Of a DNA stretch of 64,000 nucleotides, positions 31,329 to 40,477 are shown piece after piece. The stretch covers positions 1-64,000 of the IMG/VR virus record IMGVR_UViG_3300027908_000002; one strand, written 5' to 3'. Source of the DNA: a virus. The notes under the pieces are model-generated. The model searched no databases, was not told the origin of the DNA, and saw only the letters and a list, made by a program, of their open reading frames with translations. The position numbers and the translations under genes were made by a program. Position 1 is the stretch's first letter, and every line of letters begins with the position of its first letter.

Positions 31329-34253
31329 TTATTGATTAATAACCCCGTTGTTATCGGCGAAGAGATTTGTTCCGTCCGGGGATGTAAAAGACTGTGAACT
31401 GCACTTTGAGGCATTGACACCGATGGTCATTCCGGCGTGAACTGAAGCGGGCCACGTCCAGGTAAAGTTACCAGTGCTGTTATTGCAGATAATAAAAGTC
31501 CATTTCCCTCCGGTGCTGATGTTACTGAATGTGGGAGAGGCATTAGTGGCTAAGGAAGATACGTACTGAGTATTGCCAAGTGCCAGGTTAAACGCCGGGG
31601 TAGAACTGGAAGCAACGGTGTTAACCGCTCCAATGCAAGATGATCCGGATGCCAGGCAAATCGCTCCCGATCCAGATACGGCATTGCCCAGCGCGGTCGC
31701 AACGCCGGTTCCTAAACTAGTGATACCAGTGCCGCCTCCACTTGCGGGGAGTGGTGTCGTCAGTGCCGAAGCCAGGTTGGCCCCGGACGGAGTTGCGAGG
31801 AATGTACCGACTCCGGTGCCCAGGTCTGCCGTCATTACAGCCGATAAAGTTGACCCATTGCTTCCCCAGGCGGGACGGTGAGTAGTGGTGTTGAACGCGA
31901 TAAAGTCGTCAGCGGTAGGTGCGGCCCCTGCGGCAGATGGAATTTTCAATCCTCCGGTCACCGAAGCGGCGCTCAGATCAAATATACCCGCCGACCCTAA
32001 TGTCCAGGTATGCACTCCGCCGTAGGTAAAGTCTGTTCCGGCATCGCTGACGGCGTTAGTACTGGTCGCGTAGTAAGCAAGATGTGTCGCCGTGCCACTA
32101 TTGACGGTTCCCGATCCGCCTGGGGCCGCGCACGCGCCCGCGCCGTTGAGATAAGTGGAAGATGAACAGGTACCGCTCCAGAGGGCGATCACATCCGAAG
32201 ACGCCGCATCTGTTAAATTACCGGTCGTGGTTGTGTTTTTCACGATCCCGGTTCCCAGGGTCGCCAAATTGACATTGGAACTGCCGAGCGTAAGCGATGC
32301 CGTATTGGAGACGCCCGTTCCACCCGCAGTAGACGGCAGCGGTGTTGTCAGCGCCGATGCCAGATTAGCGCCCGAAGGAGTCGCGAGAAACGTTCCTACG
32401 CCGGTTCCGAGGTCCGCTGTCATCACGGCTGATAAAGTAGCCCCGTTGCCGCCCCATGCCGGGCGATGCGTAGTAGTGTTGAAGGCAAATAATCCGTCTG
32501 CCGTGGGCGCTGCTGCTGCTGCCGATGGAATCTTCAGCCCGCCCGTAACGGACGCTGCGCTGAGATCGAAAATTCCTGACGCCCCTAATGTCCAGGTATG
32601 GGTTCCGTTGAAAGTGAAATCCGCCCCGGCATCGCTTACTGCCGTCGTACTCGTGGCGTAATAAGCGAGATGAGTGGCAGTCCCGCTGTTTACGGTGCCG
32701 GAGCCGGAAGGCGCAGTGCAGACGCCCGCGCCATTGAGATACGTAGAACTGGAACAGGTTCCGGTCCAGAGACTAATCACATCCGACGACGCGGCATCAC
32801 TGATAGCGCCCGTGGTCGTCGTATTCTTGACGATGCCGGTCCCAAGTGTCGCCCAGTTCTGGTTGCTGGACCCCAGTGTCAACGTCGCGGTATTAGATAC
32901 CCCTGTGCCTCCACCTGCCGCCGTAAGCGGAGTAGTCAGCGCCGAAGCAAGGTTCGTACCGGAAGGAGTTCCCAGAAAAGTCGCTACGCCGGTTCCTAAA
33001 CTGGTCAGCCCAGTACCGCCTTTGCTCGCAGGCAGGGCCGTGGTGAGTGCTGAAGCCAGGTTGGCACCGGATGGGGTAGCCAGGAACGTTCCGACCCCTG
33101 TACCGAGGTCCGCCGTCATCACGGCGTAGAGCGTGGAGCCATTACCGCCCCAGACTGGCCTATGAGCCGTGGTATCGAATGCTATAAAGTCATCGGCGGT
33201 TGGCGCGGCCCCGGCACCAGCAGGGATCTTGACACCAGCGGTAACCGACGCGGCGCTCAAATCCAGAATCCCGGAAGCTCCCAGAGTCCAGGTATGCGTG
33301 CCGTTGTAAACGAAGTCCGCTCCTGCGTCACTGACGGCGTTAGTCGTGGTGGCGTAGTAGGACAGGTGCGTGGCCGTGCCGCTGTTGACCGTACCGGAAC
33401 CTAGTGGAGCCGCGCACGCGCCCGCGCCGTTCAGGTAGGTACTCGATGAACAACTGCCGCTCCAGAGCGCGACAATATCAGAGAACGCGGCAATAACAGG
33501 GACGCCTGTGCCTGTTGTGTTCTTTAGCAGTCCGGTGGCAAGGCCAGCCAGGGAAGTCCCGTTTAGCCTGACGACGCTGACGGCGTTACTGCCGCTGGTA
33601 GTGGCGTCTCCTGTCAGTTCCGCCGCACTCATGGCGCTTCCGGAGCCGCGTACCAGTCCGGTAGCGGTTGTTAGCCCAGTACCGCCTCCGCTGACCGGCA
33701 ATGGCGTAGTCATAGCCGAGGCCAGATTCGCGCCCGAAGGGGTCCCCAGGAAAGTCGCCACCCCGGTTCCGAGGCCGGAAACACCCGCCGAGATAGACGG
33801 CTGAGCGCAAGTCAGATTTGCTCCCGTATCTATAGAGACGGCGAAGTTATTGGGAGCACAGTCTGCCGGGTTATTCGCCAGCGCGGTTGCCGTGGCAGCG
33901 TTGCCGTTGGTATAAAGCACCGTCCCGCCCGCCCCGAAGGCCACGCTGGACCCGTCCGTACCGGTGAAAGTCAGCGTGTTATTAACAGAAAACGCTTTCC
34001 CGACCGCAACGGCCATCGACCCTGACCAGGTATTGGTTGCCGTGCTCCACTGCAAAGCGCCCGTGGCAGCGTTATTCCAGAAGTCTTTGCCGGGCGTTGA
34101 GGTCCCCGTGGCCGCCCCATTGGCGCTCTGCCCGGTAGTCTTGGAATTAAGCTCCGCCGCGCAGATGGAAGACCCGCACTGAGACGGAGCGTATTGGGCG
34201 AAAGCCGGGACAATAGCCAGAAATAAAAAGCTTAGTAGGATTTTGAATCGCAT
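31329..34253 (-). CDS. Tail-fibre-like protein with large tandem repeats and signal peptide
   Basis: 974 aa from ATG 34253, overlapping the previous stop as TAATG. MRFKILLSFLFLAIVPAFA then Q: Sec signal. The body consists of repeats: three ~195-230-residue units (each with SSSTYLNGAG, SGTVNSGTATHL, HTWTLGASGI, FLATPSGANLASAL) plus shorter GTGVGTFLATPSGANL elements, as in phage fibres. A palindrome copy lies inside the frame at 33825-33840. Confidence 0.7.
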   Translation of the reverse strand: MRFKILLSFLFLAIVPAFAQYAPSQCGSSICAAELNSKTTGQSANGAATGTSTPGKDFWNNAATGALQWSTATNTWSGSMAVAVGKAFSVNNTLTFTGTDGSSVAFGAGGTVLYTNGNAATATALANNPADCAPNNFAVSIDTGANLTCAQPSISAGVSGLGTGVATFLGTPSGANLASAMTTPLPVSGGGTGLTTATGLVRGSGSAMSAAELTGDATTSGSNAVSVVRLNGTSLAGLATGLLKNTTGTGVPVIAAFSDIVALWSGSCSSSTYLNGAGACAAPLGSGTVNSGTATHLSYYATTTNAVSDAGADFVYNGTHTWTLGASGILDLSAASVTAGVKIPAGAGAAPTADDFIAFDTTAHRPVWGGNGSTLYAVMTADLGTGVGTFLATPSGANLASALTTALPASKGGTGLTSLGTGVATFLGTPSGTNLASALTTPLTAAGGGTGVSNTATLTLGSSNQNWATLGTGIVKNTTTTGAISDAASSDVISLWTGTCSSSTYLNGAGVCTAPSGSGTVNSGTATHLAYYATSTTAVSDAGADFTFNGTHTWTLGASGIFDLSAASVTGGLKIPSAAAAAPTADGLFAFNTTTHRPAWGGNGATLSAVMTADLGTGVGTFLATPSGANLASALTTPLPSTAGGTGVSNTASLTLGSSNVNLATLGTGIVKNTTTTGNLTDAASSDVIALWSGTCSSSTYLNGAGACAAPGGSGTVNSGTATHLAYYATSTNAVSDAGTDFTYGGVHTWTLGSAGIFDLSAASVTGGLKIPSAAGAAPTADDFIAFNTTTHRPAWGSNGSTLSAVMTADLGTGVGTFLATPSGANLASALTTPLPASGGGTGITSLGTGVATALGNAVSGSGAICLASGSSCIGAVNTVASSSTPAFNLALGNTQYVSSLATNASPTFSNISTGGKWTFIICNNSTGNFTWTWPASVHAGMTIGVNASKCSSQSFTSPDGTNLFADNNGVINQ
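33825..33840. repeat. Dispersed palindrome copy 7 (inside coding sequence)
   Basis: CGTATCTATAGAGACG, one mismatch from consensus; encodes Val-Ser-Ile-Asp-Thr of the fibre protein in frame. Confidence 0.65.
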
Positions 34254-34798
34254 TAATTCACCATGCCTGCCCACTGAGAATTGCCCATCGCGGCCCACTG
34301 GGCATTAATCATCCCGGTAAAAGAGATTTGCAGCGGCGGCGGAGGCGTGATATTCAAATCCACGATGGCCAAAGTTCCGCCATTACCTGTATAAATAGTC
34401 GTTATGCCGTCGTAGGAAGTAAAAACCGCTCCTGATATAGACTGCTGGACGCTTTGGCTTACGCCAAACAGCGTGTAGTAAAAAACAAAGTTTCCGAGTG
34501 TCGGAGTGCCAAAGATACTGAACAGAGAATAAAGATTCTCGTTGGCGCAAACATACGCGGCACAGGCAGCATTCCATACCACCGCGATCTGATCCGGTGT
34601 CAGTTGCAGCATGGTAGGCGTACCAACATCCATGACAGGCGCTGTGTACTCGAATTGGGCGGTCACGGGGGCAGCGCATGCGACGTTCTGGCAACGACTG
34701 GAAGGCTGGGTGAAACTGGCAGTTACCTGAAACGTATTGGCGTAGAGGAAGCCGGTAACCAGGAGAGAAATAATCGCAGATGTTACTTTAAGAATCAT
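34253..34798 (-). CDS. Secreted protein, unknown
   Basis: 181 aa. MILKVTSAIISLLVTGFLYA signal peptide with an LYA|N site. Beta-rich body with three Cys pairs; the end repeats AQWAAMGNSQWAGM. Coupled to the downstream fibre gene by TAATG. Confidence 0.65.
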   Translation of the reverse strand: MILKVTSAIISLLVTGFLYANTFQVTASFTQPSSRCQNVACAAPVTAQFEYTAPVMDVGTPTMLQLTPDQIAVVWNAACAAYVCANENLYSLFSIFGTPTLGNFVFYYTLFGVSQSVQQSISGAVFTSYDGITTIYTGNGGTLAIVDLNITPPPPLQISFTGMINAQWAAMGNSQWAGMVN

Positions 34799-34816
34799 AT
34801 TGCAAGTTATTGATTC

Positions 34817-35191
34817 TTAAACAGTATCTATACTACCGTAGCAACCATCCCCACCCGAGTCAGCATCGATATAGAGCTTACTGAGGTCATACGTATTTAG
34901 GGCTACGTTCTGAGTAATCGACAACCCGGTTCCCTTGGCGAGAACGGCAATCACGCCAGCCAGGGTTGATCGGACCATAGTCTGCTGGCCGATGTAGACG
35001 CTTCCCGTATTGGCCGCGATGGCGTTGAGGTTTATTTTGTTGCAGGGAACGTGCGTAGCGGCATCGCTGACCAGAAATCCCGATCCAACGACTACCGTCT
35101 GGAGGGTACTGGTAAGCTGAACAGGGGTTCCTGGGGTGGTTACAGTAACCGCGCCAATGGGTTGTGGATTAAGTTGTGGCAAGTAGGCCAT
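34817..35191 (-). CDS. Small virion-like protein
   Basis: 124 aa, beta-rich (GAVTVTTPGTPVQLTSTLQT), with a YIGQQTMVRSTLAGV segment typical of phage head/tail accessory proteins. No signal peptide. TACACT 6 nt before the ATG. Confidence 0.55.
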   Translation of the reverse strand: MAYLPQLNPQPIGAVTVTTPGTPVQLTSTLQTVVVGSGFLVSDAATHVPCNKINLNAIAANTGSVYIGQQTMVRSTLAGVIAVLAKGTGLSITQNVALNTYDLSKLYIDADSGGDGCYGSIDTV

Positions 35192-35197
35192 GCCACA

Positions 35198-35203
35198 AGT
35201 GTA
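35198..35203 (-). promoter_or_regulatory. -10 element, leaderless spacing
   Basis: TACACT, 6 nt from ATG 35191, just downstream of palindrome copy 8 in the leftward direction. Confidence 0.45.
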
Positions 35204-35213
35204 CTAAAATTCA

Positions 35214-35229
35214 CATCTCTATAGAGAGC
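35214..35229. repeat. Dispersed palindrome copy 8
   Basis: CATCTCTATAGAGAGC in the 41-bp gap between the stop of 35233-37731 and the promoter of 34817-35191. Confidence 0.7.
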
Positions 35230-35232
35230 CCG

Positions 35233-37731
35233 TCATTTGGCTCCTATATTTGGCGGATTTGCCGTACTTACGCCAGAGATATAGAGTCCCGCTCCTATAG
35301 CCGGGGAGCCTGCCTGGAGTGTAAAGATACCGCCGCTTGGGTTAGTAAACATCGGGTCTGACTGGAGCGAATTAGAGCAACCTGTAGTACCGCAGTTTCC
35401 AGCAGCAGTTTCCCATGATGAGTAGGTGGCAAAATACGTCCCGGTTCCCCACTGTATAAAGTTCGCTGCGGCGACTCCGAATCCATTATAGGTATAGACA
35501 TTACCGCTTCCATCCGTCCCGTCATTCTGGCCACCCTGCTGTGCAAGCAGTTCATTCGGGAAGCCTCCCAGACTCAGGCCGTTGTTGATCGACAGGTTGT
35601 TCTGAAATGTGTTGTTGATGGAAGTACCAGCAACCCCCGCAAGTGCTCCTTCATTTCTGATTCCATAGGAAGTGTTCCCGTACACGGTGTTATTCGCTAC
35701 TAAGTTATACCCACTAAGTCTAATACCAGCGTGAACCGAATCAGTTACGTAGATTCCAATAGTGAATCCTGGTGGTGAACTATTATAGACTACGTTTCCG
35801 TAAGCCTGAACGTGCTGGTTGTGCTCAAGGTGTATCTGGGCATACTGGTTAAGAAATACCGTATTATTCCGAATAATGTTGCCGCCCGCCGAATCATCTA
35901 TTACGTCGTACCATATACCCTGACCGGTGAAATTAGTGAGATTTGGCTGCCACGTACCATCAGAAAGCTGTCCGTTATTATTTACAGTGTTATTCTGTGT
36001 AAGTATGTTGTAAATTGTGCTAGTGTTATCTGTCCACACTTCCCAGAATCTTATACCTCCAGAGAACTGCCAATCGGGATATCCCCCACCTTGGAATAAC
36101 TGCGATCCGGGGTTAAATGAGATACCCGCATTCTGGGAGTTGTTAGTGACCGTATTATTTTGAACGGTCCAGTTATTCGTGCCTTTCATAGCCAACACCC
36201 CACTGCCCCCGTTCCAGCTAATTATGTTGTTACTTACATTTACATAACTTGTCACAATGGGGTCTTCAGCCTCCACCCCTGCATCTCCATTAAGGGTAAT
36301 GGTATTGCCGGTTATATTTACTTCTGTGGATGGATTGTTGAAGTCTATTCCCTGAAAGTTAGCGCCTAGAAGAGTTAATCCAGATATAGTAAGGTAACTC
36401 TTACCATTAGTCTCTATCACTTGATTGCGTGCTGGGACCTCGACACCGGGAGATGTGTAAGCCGAACTTGGTATAGTAGCTGAATTCAGATACAGAGTGT
36501 TAGATGACCAGAACCACTGACCCGCATTCAAACCCAGCGCAGATGGACCCTGTACTCCGGCGACCCGGTTAAGCAGGAGAATATTCGGTTGTACAGACTG
36601 TGCAATAGACCAGGTATTACTCGGATTGGATACCGGGTTGCCGCTTACCATAACGGCCCCTTCGTAATTGTATGCCCAGGCTTCAAGAAGGGTTACCTGA
36701 GTTGCGCTGAGAACACCATTTATAACTAAAACATCATTTATAACGCATGAACAAAAATTACCAGTCGGAGTCACGCCAACATTGAGGATATAAGATTCAC
36801 TCGCAGGGGATGCCTGAGTCCAGTTTCCGGAAACGGCAGCGGTGTCAGCTACTGCAATACTGTCGGTATTACCGGAGAAGTTCCACTGTGCGTATGTGAG
36901 ACGCATAGTGGCCCCCATTGCCACACCAGAATCCACAATAGTCTTATCACTTTGATCTACCCAGTAATCTCCATTATTTCGGTTCTCAATTAAGAGAAAT
37001 TGCGTTCCGGCATTATTTGACAACCCTCCTGGTCCTGTGAAGTTCCTTGCTGTAGCCGCCACTACAAATACCAGAGTGGTCGATTGGGAAAGATTAAACA
37101 AGCTCGATAATCCGCTGGTCATCACAGTGGAAGAAGCGTTTGAAAATGTAACGCTCTTTATACCATTGGCAGTTGGCCGGGCACCACCGGACGCGGTTAA
37201 AGCAGGTCCGAAGCCGGTTGAACCGCGTGTATCATTCCATGTTGAAACCAAACCGGAAGATAAATCCGCCCCATGGTAGAAAGCGGCTACAACAGAATTG
37301 CCACCTAATGCGGACACAAGATTAGCCGGGGTGGACACATTGAAGCCTGCACTGGCCCATCCGGAACTAAGCAGGTTTGCGCCATCAATAACAGGCTGAG
37401 CCCCAGTCCCGTAACTGGTGTAGGTGATTGCCCCGCCAGCACTGCCGCTCGCTGGGACCGTAATGCTATCACGCCATGTGTCGCCAGCCTTCAATCCGAC
37501 CGAATTACCAGAAACCAAAGTGACCGCTGCACAGTTACTTGAGCAGTTGACCATACCGGGAGCGTTCTGAAACGGAGATGCCAGTGTTCCTGCATTCGAG
37601 TCAGAGCCGCCGACTGAATCTATATAGTACGTGCAGCATTGATTACCGCCTACGGTCAACGCCTGCTGCATAACCTGTGCATCGCAGGCCAGGGTGAAAA
37701 TAAAGATAGTAGTGATTAGTGTTTTGACCAT
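35233..37731 (-). CDS. Secreted beta-helix protein with lectin-like insert
   Basis: 832 aa from ATG 37731. N-terminus MVKTLITTIFIFTLACDA then Q (Sec-type signal, atypical lipobox possible). YYIDSVGGSDSNAGTLASPF is a DUF1565-like cap. Residues ~115-360 look like a concanavalin/LamG-type beta-sandwich. ~410-700 are beta-helix coils (TISGLTLLGANFQGIDF; NNIISWNGGSGVLAM). Likely glycan-binding or depolymerising. Confidence 0.65.
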   Translation of the reverse strand: MVKTLITTIFIFTLACDAQVMQQALTVGGNQCCTYYIDSVGGSDSNAGTLASPFQNAPGMVNCSSNCAAVTLVSGNSVGLKAGDTWRDSITVPASGSAGGAITYTSYGTGAQPVIDGANLLSSGWASAGFNVSTPANLVSALGGNSVVAAFYHGADLSSGLVSTWNDTRGSTGFGPALTASGGARPTANGIKSVTFSNASSTVMTSGLSSLFNLSQSTTLVFVVAATARNFTGPGGLSNNAGTQFLLIENRNNGDYWVDQSDKTIVDSGVAMGATMRLTYAQWNFSGNTDSIAVADTAAVSGNWTQASPASESYILNVGVTPTGNFCSCVINDVLVINGVLSATQVTLLEAWAYNYEGAVMVSGNPVSNPSNTWSIAQSVQPNILLLNRVAGVQGPSALGLNAGQWFWSSNTLYLNSATIPSSAYTSPGVEVPARNQVIETNGKSYLTISGLTLLGANFQGIDFNNPSTEVNITGNTITLNGDAGVEAEDPIVTSYVNVSNNIISWNGGSGVLAMKGTNNWTVQNNTVTNNSQNAGISFNPGSQLFQGGGYPDWQFSGGIRFWEVWTDNTSTIYNILTQNNTVNNNGQLSDGTWQPNLTNFTGQGIWYDVIDDSAGGNIIRNNTVFLNQYAQIHLEHNQHVQAYGNVVYNSSPPGFTIGIYVTDSVHAGIRLSGYNLVANNTVYGNTSYGIRNEGALAGVAGTSINNTFQNNLSINNGLSLGGFPNELLAQQGGQNDGTDGSGNVYTYNGFGVAAANFIQWGTGTYFATYSSWETAAGNCGTTGCSNSLQSDPMFTNPSGGIFTLQAGSPAIGAGLYISGVSTANPPNIGAK

Positions 37732-38270
37732 ACGCCTGAACTCGGACGAAAAAACCAATGAGTTGAATCGACGCCTACAACGCAGGCGAAGTCTGCTGCT
37801 GCTCCGGAAGACTGGACGTATCCACCGCTTGCTGATAAGGTGCCATCAGTGAAAATAATATATTGACCAGACGCCGATGTTAATATTTCCAGCGTTCCGG
37901 TCGTAGGGGCCGAACCGTTATATGAGTTACCGACGCAATATTGCTTACCGGCTGATGCGGTCGGGAGCGTATAGGTAATTGCCGTGGCAGAAGTTGCTTC
38001 CTGATTATAAGTATATCCGCTATTATAAGCTCCACCCAGCGTTGCGGTCGCTGCTGTGGTGATTGTAACCGGGGCCTGTCCGTCAACGATTCCGGACGCC
38101 AAAAGGCTCACCACTGAAACAGGATTTGCCAGAGACGGATTAGGGTATGTCCCGGAAAGCGCCCCACCCGCCGCGCCAGTGGGTGTTGCTGTTCCATTGT
38201 TCCCGTTGTTTACTACTATCTGCGCCGCTGCTAAAGATAAAAAAATCAGGAGAATGGGAAACATCCGCAT
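37716..38270 (-). CDS. Secreted fibre-type small protein
   Basis: 184 aa from ATG 38270. MRMFPILLIFLSLAAA then Q: Sec signal. GGALSGTYPNPSLANPVSV is a phage tail-fibre motif, followed by a beta-sandwich (TYTLPTASAGKQYCVGN). First gene of the exported cluster, preceded by its own promoter; overlaps the next gene by 16 bp. Confidence 0.65.
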   Translation of the reverse strand: MRMFPILLIFLSLAAAQIVVNNGNNGTATPTGAAGGALSGTYPNPSLANPVSVVSLLASGIVDGQAPVTITTAATATLGGAYNSGYTYNQEATSATAITYTLPTASAGKQYCVGNSYNGSAPTTGTLEILTSASGQYIIFTDGTLSASGGYVQSSGAAADFACVVGVDSTHWFFRPSSGVWSKH

Positions 38271-38279
38271 ATACAATAA

Positions 38280-38288
38280 AGTATAGCA
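38280..38288 (-). promoter_or_regulatory. Extended -10 promoter for exported cluster
   Basis: TG-C-TATACT on the minus strand, 9 nt from ATG 38270. Confidence 0.6.
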
Positions 38289-38307
38289 GCGTAAAATCGG
38301 AGAAAAA

Positions 38308-39090
38308 TCACTCCCGCCATTGTGCCGGGCGGCTGTTGGACCATTGTTTGGCGTCATCGCGGGCGCGCATGGCTTCGTCTCCGGAGAGCCCGTCGTTCGG
38401 GTCACCCTGGAGCCGCTGGCGATCCTGGTTCAGCATGCGCTGCATATCCTGGGACGTTGGCATGGGCGACGGCGGCGGCGCTTTAGGAACAATTACCCGC
38501 TTCTCTTTGCTATAGCACGCCCCGGCCTGCTGGATAATATCCGACACGATGGCGTCTTTATCAAAGTCTTTCTGCGAGGTCATGAGCACAAAGCGCGGAC
38601 CCATGGAGTCCCCTGGAATTGTATAGGAAACGTTGACGAATTTAATACCAGGTCCGCCGACACCGAGGACCAGTTCCAGTGGCTCCGGAAACCCCGGCAA
38701 CTGAACTTTGATGGAAGACGGGAGGGCTTTCTTGATGGCGGTTTCGAGGCGTGTGCAGCCGTCGCCTTTACCGGGCTTAGATTCCCAGTAGTCCACATCT
38801 CCGGATTCTTCGGATTCCCCGGCATCGGCCACGGGAGGCGCGGCGGATACCAGAACCGGGCCGGGTTTATTCACGGGCATAGGCAGTACCGGAGCGGGTG
38901 CCTGGGAACGGGCAGCGTTGGCCTGATAATAATAATCGGCGATGTTTTGGGCGGGCGCAGTTGTTTCCCCGGCAATCATGGCGGCGATTTTCATAGACCG
39001 CTGAAGTTCCAGATAGATTTCATCCGGCGAGCGCCCTTGGGTTTCCGCCAGAACCATTTTGATGACGCCCTGGTATCGGGTGAGGTCCAT
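38308..39090 (-). CDS. Phage protein, unknown
   Basis: 260 aa. N-terminal helical domain (MDLTRYQGVIKMVLAETQGR), Pro/Val linker (~65-95), a strand-rich domain containing VLGVGGPGIKFVNVSYT, and a polar C-terminal tail. Chosen over a longer opposite-strand frame, which is Arg/Gly-biased and lacks context. Confidence 0.6.
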   Translation of the reverse strand: MDLTRYQGVIKMVLAETQGRSPDEIYLELQRSMKIAAMIAGETTAPAQNIADYYYQANAARSQAPAPVLPMPVNKPGPVLVSAAPPVADAGESEESGDVDYWESKPGKGDGCTRLETAIKKALPSSIKVQLPGFPEPLELVLGVGGPGIKFVNVSYTIPGDSMGPRFVLMTSQKDFDKDAIVSDIIQQAGACYSKEKRVIVPKAPPPSPMPTSQDMQRMLNQDRQRLQGDPNDGLSGDEAMRARDDAKQWSNSRPAQWRE

Positions 39091-39098
39091 GTCTTCTG

Positions 39099-39608
39099 TT
39101 ACTCCTCCATCGGTCCCATGCTGATGGCCGACAGCATCATTTTTTTTTCCTCTGCATCTTTTGTTTCCTGTTCGGCCTGGGCTACCGGCATGCCACGGAG
39201 GAGATTGGCAAAGAAATCTGCCGACCGGGCAGCCTGTTCGTCAGAAGCGGGCGGGGTAAAGTTATCTTCCGGATACTGCGGGTCTTCTTTTTTGACGATC
39301 AACCGGCGAAACTCGGAGATTTCTTCTTTCATGGCCAGTGCCGAAGCCGCAATAGACTCGCAGGCTTTAATGGTTCCCGCCAGGAGTTTTGTGGTGTCGG
39401 AGCCGAGGGCGTTGCTTTCATCGAGAGACTTGGCGAGGGCGCGAATGGCATCCCGCGCGAATTTCAGTTCCGTCTCGGCGGTTGTCTTGTTGGCTGCTTG
39501 TTCGGTGACATGCTTGTACCAGCGGGCTTTGCCTTCGGTGAATATCTTGAATACCGCGAATGCCGACAGCAAAATAATCAGCAGGTTCTGGCTTGTTATA
39601 GTAAACAT
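39099..39608 (-). CDS. N-terminally anchored membrane protein
   Basis: 169 aa. One membrane helix (LLIILLSAFAVFKIF, ~8-22), then a long charged coiled coil and a Met-rich end. First gene of the leftward pair; divergent from 39653. Possibly lysis- or envelope-related. Confidence 0.6.
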   Translation of the reverse strand: MFTITSQNLLIILLSAFAVFKIFTEGKARWYKHVTEQAANKTTAETELKFARDAIRALAKSLDESNALGSDTTKLLAGTIKACESIAASALAMKEEISEFRRLIVKKEDPQYPEDNFTPPASDEQAARSADFFANLLRGMPVAQAEQETKDAEEKKMMLSAISMGPMEE

Positions 39609-39637
39609 GTGTGATGATGTGTACGTTTTCGATTCAA

Positions 39638-39646
39638 TGGTAGACT
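39638..39646 (+). promoter_or_regulatory. Extended -10 promoter for 39653
   Basis: TG-G-TAGACT, then 6 nt to ATG 39653. Confidence 0.6.
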
Positions 39647-39652
39647 ATTAGA

Positions 39653-39901
39653 ATGAGCGAAGTCAACGAGCCAGTAAAGCAGAAGCGCACCGGCAAACAA
39701 ACTTTCCCGGCCTCCCGCAGGCGCGTGATTTTATCCACTCGGGTGCTCCCGGCAACCAGGAAATACCTGGAAGACATGCACTACCGAACGACAGGGCGGG
39801 CGCTCGACGTACTAATAAAAGCCATTCAGCGAAGAGAAATCCGAGAAATGATGAATAATCCAGACTCGGATTTCTCTATCGTGAACTTGTCCGGGCAGTA
39901 A
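39653..39901 (+). CDS. RHH-like small DNA-binding protein (tentative)
   Basis: 82 aa. Basic N-terminus, then RRVILSTRVLPATRKYLEDM and TTGRALDVLIKAIQRRE fit strand-helix-helix of the Arc/MetJ type. Leaderless promoter. Opens the rightward late region, so it may regulate late transcription. Confidence 0.5.
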   Translation: MSEVNEPVKQKRTGKQTFPASRRRVILSTRVLPATRKYLEDMHYRTTGRALDVLIKAIQRREIREMMNNPDSDFSIVNLSGQ

Positions 39902-39904
39902 ACT

Positions 39905-40087
39905 TCACTTAATACGTACTAATTTCAGACGCCCATCAATTCGCTTCAGGGAGATTGCAATCGTACGGTCTTCTCTCTCTATTGAACGTGTAGTTGTGGT
40001 TACAGGCTTCTTTTCTACGAGTGTTGCCGCTAACATTTGCATATAAAGCCATGGTAAGCCAAACGATTGATAAAGCAAGTGTGCCAT
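39905..40087 (-). CDS. 60-aa protein, unknown
   Basis: MAHLLYQSFGLPWLYMQMLA hydrophobic start, then a basic strand-rich C-terminus (RTIAISLKRIDGRLKLVRIK). Convergent with 39653-39901. Confidence 0.4.
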   Translation of the reverse strand: MAHLLYQSFGLPWLYMQMLAATLVEKKPVTTTTRSIEREDRTIAISLKRIDGRLKLVRIK

Positions 40088-40143
40088 AGTATTAAGTGAT
40101 GAATGTAGGTGTTTAATCGAACAAAGTCTTTTGATGAGGGGCG

Positions 40144-40383
40144 ATGTCAACCAGCGAAGCGGAGTTTCTGAGGGCGCACTTAGCAGCACACGAAACGCTG
40201 GACGAAGCCAGGAACACGGCAGTGACAGGGCGACTGACGGCATTGGAAGTGGCACAGGCAGACCTCAAGGGCTATATCCGAGGACGGAGCGCTGTGCTGG
40301 CTGTTATTTTGGCGCTGTCCATCCCGATCCTGACGGAAATTGCGCGTGTCATGTTCGAGCACATCAATATCACCTCACCGTAA
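40144..40383 (+). CDS. Holin-like small membrane protein
   Basis: 79 aa with GAGGGG upstream. N-terminal amphipathic coiled coil, then one membrane helix (SAVLAVILALSIPILTEIA, ~49-67) and a short tail: the XhlA/class III-like layout. Located just before the terminase genes. Function inferred from layout only. Confidence 0.5.
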   Translation: MSTSEAEFLRAHLAAHETLDEARNTAVTGRLTALEVAQADLKGYIRGRSAVLAVILALSIPILTEIARVMFEHINITSP

Positions 40384-40462
40384 AAATCGACCGCCTGGTA
40401 ATTTTCCTGAACAACCTCAGTCGCAGGCTTCTTTGGGGCTAAGTGGCGTATTTATATATACG

Positions 40463-40471
40463 TGTTAAAGT
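40463..40471 (+). promoter_or_regulatory. Extended -10 promoter for terminase genes
   Basis: TG-T-TAAAGT, then 6 nt to ATG 40478. Confidence 0.5.
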
Positions 40472-40477
40472 TTACAT

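Noticed and set aside
31000-34300. Rightward frames opposite the fibre gene (up to ~170 codons)
   Set aside because: They arise from the repetitive, stop-poor complement of the fibre repeats.
38320-39651. Long rightward 443-codon frame
   Set aside because: Arg/Gly/His-biased composition; covers two sensible leftward genes with Shine-Dalgarno-style packing and is most likely a mirror frame.
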